From positions 1-12,402 of the forward strand of contig DATKMG010000805.1 in NCBI GenBank assembly GCA_035541995.1: 12,402 nucleotides of DNA. Reading direction: 5' to 3'. The position numbers and the translations under genes are program-made. Positions 1 to 6,529 of this stretch are shown here, in pieces (the stretch's first letter is position 1; the number at the start of each line of letters is the position of its first letter). The notes beneath the pieces are model-generated. The model was not told the DNA's origin. It saw only the letters and a program-made list of their open reading frames with translations, and searched no databases. This DNA is from DATKMG01 sp035541995 (GTDB lineage: Bacteria; Acidobacteriota; Terriglobia; Versatilivoradales; Versatilivoraceae).

Positions 1-705
1 GTGGTGGAAATCAACAGTCGGGAAACCGAGAAAGAGGGAAGCGAGAGGGATTATCCCAGAACACTATGGATCGAGAAGGAACGATACCTGGTCCTCAAGG
101 AGATCTCAGGCACGCGAAGCGAATCTCCAGATTTTGACGGAACACTCGAGACGCGTCAGACCTTAGTATTGAGCCTTGCCAAGATTAATGAAGAGTTGCC
201 AAAGGGCCTATTCGTTTTCCAGCCCCCGGCTGGAACCCGAGAGATCCAGTTTTCCAGTATCAGGCAGCCAAGACGCCGGAGTTTGGAAGGAGAGATAGCT
301 AAGGATTTTACCCTAAAGGATCTTAAGGGAGACTCTGTAAGCTTAAAAAGCCTGCGGGGGAAAGTGGTCCTCCTCAATTTCTGGGCGACATGGTGCGGCC
401 CTTGCCGAATTGAGCTGCCGCAAATCGACCGCCTCCTGATGGAGTACGGGGATCAGGGCCTGGTAGTTCTGGGAATCACAGATGAGTCACCTGAGACCGC
501 TCTGAGATTTCTTGTCAAGAACCAAATCTCCTTTTCTTCTCTTACAGACCCAGAGCAAGAAGTGGCCGTCCAGTATCAGGTCAGAGCTATTCCTACCATT
601 TTCTTGATTGGACGGGATGGGAGGATTGTCTATCAGGGAATCGGTGTTTCGAGAGAGGATGCTCTGAGGACGGCGCTTAAAGACGCCGGGATTGCTGCCC
701 AATGA
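1..705 (+). CDS. TlpA-like thioredoxin-fold protein, 5' end cut by window
   Basis: This is a thiol-disulfide oxidoreductase or redoxin of the TlpA/ResA type, expected to act in the periplasm. The redoxin domain covers about residues 97-232. It has the active site W131-C-G-P-C135 in a typical FWATWCGPC context, and the cis-proline loop RAIPTIF with P198. The region before it (about 18-85) is rich in beta-type sequence and ends LPKGLFVFQPPAGTREI, which resembles the C-terminal part of LolA/MucB-like lipoprotein-carrier domains. That suggests a carrier-plus-redoxin fusion. No signal peptide is visible, and the frame is open to base 1, so the GTG at base 1 is probably internal and the true start lies outside the window. 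The next gene starts 21 bp downstream in the same frame, so the two are probably co-transcribed. The redoxin call is firm; the LolA-like part is tentative. Confidence 0.85.
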   Translation: MVEINSRETEKEGSERDYPRTLWIEKERYLVLKEISGTRSESPDFDGTLETRQTLVLSLAKINEELPKGLFVFQPPAGTREIQFSSIRQPRRRSLEGEIAKDFTLKDLKGDSVSLKSLRGKVVLLNFWATWCGPCRIELPQIDRLLMEYGDQGLVVLGITDESPETALRFLVKNQISFSSLTDPEQEVAVQYQVRAIPTIFLIGRDGRIVYQGIGVSREDALRTALKDAGIAAQ

Positions 706-726
706 TCCGACCAGCATAAAATTCCG

Positions 727-3543
727 ATGGCTAAAGAAAGCTCAACGCGAAGTTTTTGGCACTTGATCCTCCATCGTATCCAGGAAGTTCGACAGGATCG
801 ACTGCTTTGGCTGGGTATGATCGGCAATACCTTTTTTTGTTTCTTGGGTTCCCTGTTTGCTGCAAATGTAATTGGCTATGCCACGAGCCTCGGACTCGGC
901 GTAGGCGCCGAAGTTGAGATGATGGCCGGTATGGGCTTCGGGTTTGCCCTGGGGGGTTATCTGGCTGGTGGTCTCTTCGGCCGCAAAATCGAATACGGAC
1001 TCATCCCGCTTGGTGCCATTCTTGCCTTCGGTTCTTCCTTGCTCCTGACGATTCATGGATGGTCATTCTTGCAGTCTGCTCTGTTGCTGGGGCTGGTTGG
1101 GCTGAACCTGGGTTTTGTCGTCGTCCCTATAAACACCATGCTGCGACAGAGGGCTGACTCATTGCTCCGTGGAACTGTGCTGGCGATGGCCAATGTGATG
1201 ACCTTCGGGGGCATCCTGCTTGGCGGGGGAATTTGCTGGTTGGCTGCCGTTCGAGTCGGACTTTCCTCATCCAAGATTTTCATGCTGGGATCAATTCTTA
1301 CCCTGTTCTCCACAATTTACCTTCTCAAGCTTCTTCCAGACTCGCTGATGCGTTTAGTAATCTGGCTCTTGACGCATAGCTTATACAGAATCCGCACATT
1401 AGGCCGGGATAACATCCCTGTCAAAGGTGGAGCGCTTTTTGCCGTCAATCATGTCTCCTTCGTGGATGCAATGCTCCTTGTGGCCTCCACTGACAGGTAC
1501 ATCCGTTTCCTCATGGATGAAGAGATCTACAATCTCCCCTATGTCAAGCCCTTTGCCCGTATGATGCGAGTGATCCCCATTTCAGGCCGGGGTGGATTGC
1601 GCTCTTTGATTTACGCGCTGCGAGAAGCGGCGCGAAGCATCGCAGAAGGAGACGTCGTGGGGATTTTTCCCGAAGGCCAGATCTCCCGAACTGGACAGCT
1701 TCTCCCGTTTCGCAAAGGATTTGAGCGGATCATGAAGAATGTAGATGCTCCAATTGTTCCCATCCATCTGGACCGGGTTTGGGGAAGTATCTTCAGTTTT
1801 GAGAAACGGCGGTTCTTCTGGAAATTCCCTTCGCATCCCCTGCGTCCAGTGACAGTGAGCTATGGACCTTCTATGCCGGCGCGTTCGACGGCTGAAGAAG
1901 TCCGACAGGCTGTTCAGGAACTGGGGACGACAGCCTCAGTCCTGCACAAGAAAGACCAACGTCAACTGCAGCGAGCGTTTGTGCGCTTCGCTCGGCGTCA
2001 TCCCTGGAGATTTGCCGCAGCGGACGGGTTGACGCCTTCGGTCACTTATTTCGGCTTGCTGATTCGCAGCATCATTCTGGCCCGTCTGCTCAGGCGCCGA
2101 TGGGATGAAGAAGAAATGGTGGGTTTATTATTGCCGCCGTCGGTGGCTGGCGCCGTGATCAATATAGCCGCACTACTGGCAGGTAAGATCCCCGTCAATC
2201 TGAATTACACGCTCCTACCAGCGATCTTGAGATCCTGTATTGATCAGTGCCAGGTCCGAATGGTTTTTAGTTCCAGAAAGTTTCTTGAAAAGATCAAGCT
2301 GGAGATGCCGGTTCCCGTGGTATTCCTGGAAGATTTGGCCCCCACAATCAGGAAGGTGGATAAGAGTCTTGCCATCTTGCAGGCTCTACTTTTGCCTTTA
2401 AGATGGCTGGAAAGAACTCTCGGTCACAAGGGTTCCCGGTCAGTGGATGCCCTGGCTACGATCATCTTTTCCAGTGGCAGTACAGGTGACCCCAAAGGAG
2501 TGATGCTCTCTCATTACAACGTTTACTCGAATATTGAAGGAATAGATCAGGTATTCGCCACGACGTGTCGCGACCGAATTCTTGGAGTTTTGCCGTTCTT
2601 CCACTCGTTCGGGTTTACAGGGACCCTTTGGTTTCCTTTAGCCACTGGCCTTGGTTCTATCTATCATCCCAATCCATTGGATGCCCGTGTCATTGCGGCC
2701 TTGACCGAACGCTACGGGGCGACCATCCTCTTGGCGACCCCCACGTTCCTCCAGGGCTATATCCGTCGGTGCCGCCCTGAATCGTTTGGCAGCTTGGATT
2801 ATGTGATGGTGGGGGCCGAGAAATTAAGCGAACGGATTGCTGGCGCCTTTGAGGAGAAATTTGGGATCCGTCCTATGGAAGGGTATGGTTGCACGGAGTG
2901 TTCCCCTATCGTCTCGGTCAACGTCCGGAACTTTCGGGCACGAGGTTTCTTCCAGGTGGGACAGAAGCGGGGGCGCATCGGACATCCCCTACCCGGCATC
3001 AGCGTGAAGATCGTAGACCCGGACACATTTCAGCCGTTGCCTGTGGGGATGACCGGTCTGCTCTTGGTCAAAGGGCCGAACGTTATGATGGGCTATCTGA
3101 ACCGGCCGGAGAAAACTGCCGAAGTGGTTCGCGATGGGTGGTATGTGACAGGTGACCTGGCTAAACTGGACGACGACGGTTTCTTGACAATCGCTGATCG
3201 TCTGTCCCGGTTCAGCAAAATCGGGGGAGAAATGGTGCCCCACCTGAAGGTCGAAGAGGTCCTGTACGAACTGTCAGGACTTACTGAACCGACTTTTGCA
3301 GTCACCGGAGTCCCCGACGAGAGAAAGGGAGAGCGCCTTGTTGTGCTTCACAGCCTGCCTTCCGAAGAGAAGCTCAGAGAACTTCAGTCGCGGATAGCAA
3401 CCTCAGGGCTTCCCAATCTATGGGTGCCTCGGTCTAATAGTTACTTCCAAGTCGAGAAGATCCCTTTGTTGGGGACTGGTAAATTGGATTTGCGAGCAAT
3501 CAGGGAGGAAGCTGTGCGCCTATCCAAAGTATCCATGACCTGA
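727..3543 (+). CDS. aas: Half-MFS / PlsC acyltransferase / acyl-ACP(CoA) ligase fusion (Aas-like)
   Basis: This predicted bifunctional inner-membrane enzyme would activate a fatty acid and re-acylate lysophospholipid. Residues 27-205 hold six hydrophobic segments (about 27-50, 61-82, 90-108, 113-137, 150-175, 183-205) that resemble the second half of an LplT-type MFS lysophospholipid transporter. A PlsC domain follows, with the NHxxxxD motif at 241-247 (NHVSFVD) and FPEG at 314-317. The ANL ligase part, about 430-935, has the P-loop SSGSTGDPKG at 582-591, GYGCTECSP at 719-727, YVTGD ending at 810 and the likely catalytic lysine K919 in GTGKLD. E. coli Aas (719 aa) has only the acyltransferase and ligase parts, and full fusions carry 12 helices, so this one is intermediate. 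The ATG lies 21 bp after the TlpA-like gene, with no clear Shine-Dalgarno. An in-frame TGA at 703-705 rules out extension upstream. Confidence 0.9.
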   Translation: MAKESSTRSFWHLILHRIQEVRQDRLLWLGMIGNTFFCFLGSLFAANVIGYATSLGLGVGAEVEMMAGMGFGFALGGYLAGGLFGRKIEYGLIPLGAILAFGSSLLLTIHGWSFLQSALLLGLVGLNLGFVVVPINTMLRQRADSLLRGTVLAMANVMTFGGILLGGGICWLAAVRVGLSSSKIFMLGSILTLFSTIYLLKLLPDSLMRLVIWLLTHSLYRIRTLGRDNIPVKGGALFAVNHVSFVDAMLLVASTDRYIRFLMDEEIYNLPYVKPFARMMRVIPISGRGGLRSLIYALREAARSIAEGDVVGIFPEGQISRTGQLLPFRKGFERIMKNVDAPIVPIHLDRVWGSIFSFEKRRFFWKFPSHPLRPVTVSYGPSMPARSTAEEVRQAVQELGTTASVLHKKDQRQLQRAFVRFARRHPWRFAAADGLTPSVTYFGLLIRSIILARLLRRRWDEEEMVGLLLPPSVAGAVINIAALLAGKIPVNLNYTLLPAILRSCIDQCQVRMVFSSRKFLEKIKLEMPVPVVFLEDLAPTIRKVDKSLAILQALLLPLRWLERTLGHKGSRSVDALATIIFSSGSTGDPKGVMLSHYNVYSNIEGIDQVFATTCRDRILGVLPFFHSFGFTGTLWFPLATGLGSIYHPNPLDARVIAALTERYGATILLATPTFLQGYIRRCRPESFGSLDYVMVGAEKLSERIAGAFEEKFGIRPMEGYGCTECSPIVSVNVRNFRARGFFQVGQKRGRIGHPLPGISVKIVDPDTFQPLPVGMTGLLLVKGPNVMMGYLNRPEKTAEVVRDGWYVTGDLAKLDDDGFLTIADRLSRFSKIGGEMVPHLKVEEVLYELSGLTEPTFAVTGVPDERKGERLVVLHSLPSEEKLRELQSRIATSGLPNLWVPRSNSYFQVEKIPLLGTGKLDLRAIREEAVRLSKVSMT

Positions 3544-3567
3544 GGATTCGAAACCGGCTGTACTTCC

Positions 3568-3694
3568 ATGAAAATGAGGTTCCTGGTGGAGGGTCGCGCG
3601 GGTGACCGCCGTCACCCGTCGCACCCGCGGCCCCGATAAAGCGGGGCCCTCCAGCATTTTCATTAGCGGTGGTGAGCTTGAAAAGGTCATGGGG
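3568..3694 (+). repeat. Dispersed two-hairpin element, copy A
   Basis: The unit begins with ATGAAAATG (3568-3576) and closes with its exact reverse complement CATTTTCAT (3655-3663). The outer arms extend through CTGG/CCAG (3583-3586 with 3651-3654) and GGAG/CTCC (3588-3591 with 3649-3652). Inside are two perfect hairpins: CGGGTGAC-CGCC-GTCACCCG (3599-3618) and GGCCCCG-ATAAAG-CGGGGCC (3629-3648), separated by 10 nt. After the closing arm come TA, then GCGGTGGTGAG (3666-3676) and TCATGGGG (3687-3694). The segment 3655-3676 matches the complement of 8688-8709 at 20 of 22 positions. It points towards dacB. It may be a REP/MITE-like mobile repeat or a structured RNA; the sequence alone does not decide. 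Confidence 0.75.
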
Positions 3695-3717
3695 ACTTCT
3701 ATCAGAATGCGGGTTTT

Positions 3718-3859
3718 GGTAGCCACGGTTACTGCGCTTTGGGCAGTTACCGCGGGCCTTTTGACCTTTGAAATGCCCACGATTGATTCAAGAAACGAAT
3801 CAATTGTGGCTACCTCTGCCATTTTCATCGGCGGCTCTGAACTTAAAGAGGTTATGAGG
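3718..3859 (+). repeat. Dispersed two-hairpin element, copy C (diverged)
   Basis: This copy lies 23 bp after copy A in the same orientation. The outer helix GGTAGCCAC (3718-3726) pairs perfectly with GTGGCTACC (3806-3814). It encloses a hairpin GGTTACTGC/GCAGTTACC (3727-3751, 8 of 9 paired, 7-nt loop) and a perfect hairpin ATTGATTC/GAATCAAT (3782-3804, 7-nt loop). Then comes CATTTTCAT (3820-3828), two bases, a GCGG-containing block like that of copy A, and TTATGAGG (3852-3859). From CATTTTCAT to the end the spacing is 40 nt, identical to copy A, with several substitutions. TGACCTTT (3762-3769) also matches the complement of AAAGGTCA (3682-3689) in copy A's tail, which would allow a pairing between units. 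Confidence 0.6.
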
Positions 3860-4081
3860 TGCTATTTAATAGAGATAACCCTGAAGCGGACGAAATCCGA
3901 TAGACAACCTGGGAAGCACATTGGATAGGTTAGTGGCTAACTCGATTGAATACAAATCATTCGGACAATTTGGCTTTACAAGTGATGGCCGGTTCATTTA
4001 TCATTTCGATCTGATTTTTTTGAAAACGTCGGTCCAATAAGAGCTTTCTTCATTGTAATTCGTGCTAATTCTCTCTCAATT

Positions 4082-5476
4082 ATGAAAAGGATAATAATTC
4101 CCCTTGTTATATTTGGAACCCTTGGTGGTGTGCAACTCCCCGAAGTTAGTATTCGAGCGGGAGCACTGAGTCTTCCCGTTGCATCGTCTACTGCGCCGGA
4201 CGGACCGGTTAGTGAGGTTCTCTCTAAGTCCCTGAGCCAGCTTCAAAAAGTGCAGCGCCATCGGTTTAATCCGGAGAACGTCGGTCTTCTGGTCGAAACT
4301 CTGGATGGAACCAAGGTCATCACGGAATACAATTCAGACTTACCCTTTAACCCGGCCTCAGTAATGAAATTGGCTACTTCATATTTCGCCCTGGATCGTC
4401 TGGGCCCTGAACACCGTTTCCACACAGCCGTTTATGGAGATTCGGAACTGGATACCCGGAAAAAGAAACTGGAAGGCAATCTCTATCTGGTCAGCGATGG
4501 AGATCCGGTTTTCCAGCACAGCGACGCTATGGCGTTCGGCCGCGCTTTATTGCATCGAGGTCTGCACTTGGTGCAGGGTGATCTGATAGTCGCGGGACCA
4601 TTTGCGATTGATGCTTTTCCCAACACAGTCAGTTCTGCTCAGCAGTTGCGCCGCTGCCTCACCCGGCTTGGAATTCGGATCACAGGACAAACCGTGTGCG
4701 TAGAATCTGGGAGCATCGACTTAAGCTCGGCAGTTCAGTACCTCAGCCATGATTCGGAGAAGCTAAAGGACATCCTTTGGTTACAAAATGCCCATAGTAT
4801 TAACGAGATTGCAGACCGGTTGGGAGACCAGTTGGGAGGGCCTGAAGCCATACGCCAGTTTCTGCTAGGGTCGGCGGAACTGGAACCGCAGGAGATCTTT
4901 GTGGCAAGACCTTCAGGTCTGGAACATAACCGGATGACCGCTCGAGCCGGAGTGAAGATTCTCCGGGCTCTCAATTCCTGGCTGATAGCTCACCAGCTAA
5001 AGATGCAGGATATCCTGCCTGTGGCGGGAATTGATGACGGGACTCTGTTTGGGCGTTTGCGTGACCAATACTGTCTCGGTGGAATCCTGGGGAAGACCGG
5101 AACTAATCCGTCTAAAGAAGGTGGGATTAGCGCTCTTGCAGGGATTGCTTATACTCGAGAATATGGCCCGCTGATTTATGCAATTTTCAATTCCAATGGA
5201 AGAGTACCTGCTTTTCGCCACTGGCAGGACTACTTCCTCCGCAATCTCATGGAAGAAAGTGGTGGCGTGGGCGAGTATTTGTCGCCACGAACTGAACTGG
5301 CCATGTTGTCTTCTTCCTGGGTCCCGTCAGCTTACCTGGAAAGCCTCGGTCAAGAACCTCTGGTATTCAAGAAGACCGTCACCCGAAGTTCTTACGTCAA
5401 GAAGGCGAAGTACACCAAGAAAGTCGCCAGACGTTCTTCGAAATCCTCGTCGTCAGTTCACCGCACCGGGGCTTGA
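4082..5476 (+). CDS. dacB: D-alanyl-D-alanine carboxypeptidase/endopeptidase, PBP4 (S13) family
   Basis: This periplasmic low-molecular-weight penicillin-binding protein trims or cleaves peptidoglycan cross-links. The three active-site motifs are in order: SxxK at 93-96 (SVMK, with nucleophile S93), SxN at 239-241 (SIN) and KTG at 338-340 (GKTGTNPSKEGG context). The length of 464 aa fits the family (E. coli DacB is 477). A hydrophobic N-terminus (MKRIIIPLVIFGTLGG) is a plausible export signal, although the cleavage site is not clear. The last 35 residues or so are rich in Lys, Arg and Ser, an unusual basic tail that might bind cell-wall polymers. The ATG has no visible Shine-Dalgarno, but the signal-like N-terminus supports it. 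The gene stands alone, between the repeat-rich region upstream and a convergent neighbour downstream. Confidence 0.93.
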   Translation: MKRIIIPLVIFGTLGGVQLPEVSIRAGALSLPVASSTAPDGPVSEVLSKSLSQLQKVQRHRFNPENVGLLVETLDGTKVITEYNSDLPFNPASVMKLATSYFALDRLGPEHRFHTAVYGDSELDTRKKKLEGNLYLVSDGDPVFQHSDAMAFGRALLHRGLHLVQGDLIVAGPFAIDAFPNTVSSAQQLRRCLTRLGIRITGQTVCVESGSIDLSSAVQYLSHDSEKLKDILWLQNAHSINEIADRLGDQLGGPEAIRQFLLGSAELEPQEIFVARPSGLEHNRMTARAGVKILRALNSWLIAHQLKMQDILPVAGIDDGTLFGRLRDQYCLGGILGKTGTNPSKEGGISALAGIAYTREYGPLIYAIFNSNGRVPAFRHWQDYFLRNLMEESGGVGEYLSPRTELAMLSSSWVPSAYLESLGQEPLVFKKTVTRSSYVKKAKYTKKVARRSSKSSSSVHRTGA

Positions 5477-5542
5477 CTCGGTCCCGGAATTTTTCTGACC
5501 TGCATTCCACCAAGGACTAACACGGCCATTGGCTGCTGCCTT

Positions 5543-5570
5543 ACCGCAGAGGCGCGGAGACGCAGAGAGA
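5543..5570 (+). repeat. CGCAGAG-type dispersed repeat, left copy
   Basis: The segment contains CGCAGAGGCGCGGAGACGCA followed by GAGAGA, a purine-rich pattern of stacked GCAGAG/GGAGA units. Similar strings (accgcagaggcgcagagacgcagag) are, from general familiarity, common in intergenic regions of many environmental bacteria; their function is not known. A diverged copy in the opposite orientation lies at 5825-5853. Confidence 0.55.
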
Positions 5571-5606
5571 ATCTCTGATGCGGAGTAGCAGCGAAACGCT
5601 CTGGGG

Positions 5607-5731
5607 TTTGGACATTTTTTGAGAAGTGCAGCGGCAGGATGCCGCTGGTGGCGCCCTGGGCTAGAGTCCAACGCCCCGATAGAGGCTCTCGAAGGAAGAA
5701 GCGGCCTCCTGACGCTTGATAAATGTCCAAA
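5607..5731. repeat. 125-bp palindromic element with 11-bp perfect terminal arms
   Basis: TTTGGACATTT (5607-5617) and its exact reverse complement AAATGTCCAAA (5721-5731) bound this element. Eleven bases inside the left arm is a perfect hairpin CAGCGGCA-GGA-TGCCGCTG (5629-5647). A weaker pairing GAGGC/GCCTC lies near the right arm. There is no open reading frame that could be a transposase. It could be a MITE-like or REP-like element, or a bidirectional transcription barrier between the convergent genes. Confidence 0.5.
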
Positions 5732-5824
5732 TTCCAGAGACAAATCTCAGAATTGAGTACTCAGCTTACGCAATCGGTCCATGCCGATCCAGCTTTATCC
5801 CGGGTATTCCCTGCGTGCAGCATA

Positions 5825-5853
5825 TATCTCTGCGCCTTTGCCTCTCGCGTTTG
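5825..5853 (-). repeat. CGCAGAG-type dispersed repeat, right copy (inverted, diverged)
   Basis: The plus strand reads TATCTCTGCGCCTTTGCCTC followed by TCGCGTTTG. Its complement carries GCAGAG, GAGGCAAAGGCGC and a degenerate CGC-GAG start, so it matches the left copy at 5543-5570 in opposite orientation but with clear decay. It ends about 17 bp from the stop codon of the HAD gene. Confidence 0.45.
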
Positions 5854-5869
5854 ATTTTTCGGCTGTGAC

Positions 5870-6529
5870 CTACGGACCCAACCGCGGTTCCAAAAAGAGG
5901 CGGATTTCATGGAAGGAGGAACAGACCAGATCGGCTGCCGTAAGACCTTGAGGATGGACATTCGTGGTGATTCCGATGACAAACGCGCCTGCTTCTTTGG
6001 CCGATTGTATGCCTGGAATGGAATCCTCAATGACTCCGCAGTCGTTCGGCGGGAGCCTAAGGTTCTGAGCTGCCTTGAGGTAGATCTCCGGGTTCGGTTT
6101 GGGTTGCACAATGTCCTCCACGGAGAGGACTGAGTCGAAGCTAACCTGCGGGCCAAGGCAATCCAGGGCTGCTTCCACGTTTTGTCTCACCGCAGAGGAC
6201 GCCACACCAATTCGGATCTTTCGAGACATAAGAAACTCCAGAAGAGAGACCACGCCGTCCAGTGGCTTCAGTTCCTTGTGGACCAAGGAACGGTAAACTT
6301 CATCCTTCTTGAAGCTCCAGAATTCGAGGTCCTCCTGAATACCATATTGCTCAAAATACATCGTTAAGATCTGGTGAGTAGTTTTACCCATGAGGCGGTG
6401 GAACTGCTCGTCGCTTAGGGTGATTCCGAACTCCACCAGGATCTGTTTCCAGGCTCTGTGATGCAAGGGTTCTGAGTCGACCAGTACCCCATCCACATCG
6501 AAGATGATCCCTCTGAATCGCCTGTTCAT
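5870..6529 (-). CDS. HAD-superfamily hydrolase, beta-phosphoglucomutase-like
   Basis: This cytoplasmic phosphosugar phosphatase or phosphomutase belongs to HAD subfamily I with a helical C1 cap. Motif I is DVDGVLVDSE with the nucleophile D11 and acid/base D13. The cap lies at about residues 20-85. Motif II is V-A-S111-S112, motif III K144 in QPKPNPE, and motif IV E168-D169 in EDSIPGIQSAKEAG. The length of 219 aa is usual for the family. The start ATG overlaps the stop of the upstream aldolase-like gene as ATGA, and GAAGGG lies a few bases before it, so translation is probably coupled. As the last gene of a kinase-aldolase cluster it may process a phosphorylated intermediate or detoxify a side product. 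The substrate cannot be inferred; a beta-PGM versus simple phosphatase role is open. Confidence 0.88.
   Translation of the reverse strand: MNRRFRGIIFDVDGVLVDSEPLHHRAWKQILVEFGITLSDEQFHRLMGKTTHQILTMYFEQYGIQEDLEFWSFKKDEVYRSLVHKELKPLDGVVSLLEFLMSRKIRIGVASSAVRQNVEAALDCLGPQVSFDSVLSVEDIVQPKPNPEIYLKAAQNLRLPPNDCGVIEDSIPGIQSAKEAGAFVIGITTNVHPQGLTAADLVCSSFHEIRLFLEPRLGP

Larger units (their letters stand above)
3544..4081. other. 538-bp gene-free region with two tandem structured repeats
   Basis: This region lies between the aas-like gene and dacB, both on the plus strand. Its first 320 bases are densely palindromic and hold two copies of the dispersed element described separately. The remaining stretch, about 3860-4081, is more AT-rich and presumably carries the dacB promoter, though no convincing -35/-10 pair was found. 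Open frames exist on both strands (3602-3928 plus, 3520-3828 minus), but they run through the palindromes and are not credible as ordinary genes. The GC-rich hairpins at 3599-3618 and 3629-3648, followed by TTTT at 3657-3660, could also act as a weak terminator for the upstream gene. Confidence 0.6.
5477..5869. other. Convergent intergenic region filled with repeats
   Basis: This 393-bp stretch lies between dacB (plus) and the HAD gene (minus), which converge. It holds two inverted copies of a CGCAGAG-type repeat near its ends and a 125-bp palindromic element between them, all listed separately. Minus-strand frames crossing it (for example 5458-5730) are repeat-derived and have no recognisable domain. 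No hairpin with a T-tract typical of an intrinsic terminator was found on either strand. Confidence 0.6.

Noticed and set aside
3520..3828. Minus-strand frame of 102 codons
   Set aside because: It runs through both structured repeats and its beginning is repeat sequence; it also overlaps the end of the aas-like gene. Better explained by the palindromes.
3568..3859. CRISPR array or tRNA-like cloverleaf
   Set aside because: There is no regular direct repeat with unique spacers, and the paired arms lack the conserved tRNA bases and T-loop sequence.
3602..3928. Plus-strand frame of 108 codons as a gene
   Set aside because: Its GTG lies inside a perfect hairpin and most of the frame is repeat. 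I kept only the synonymous-change observation as a low-interest finding.
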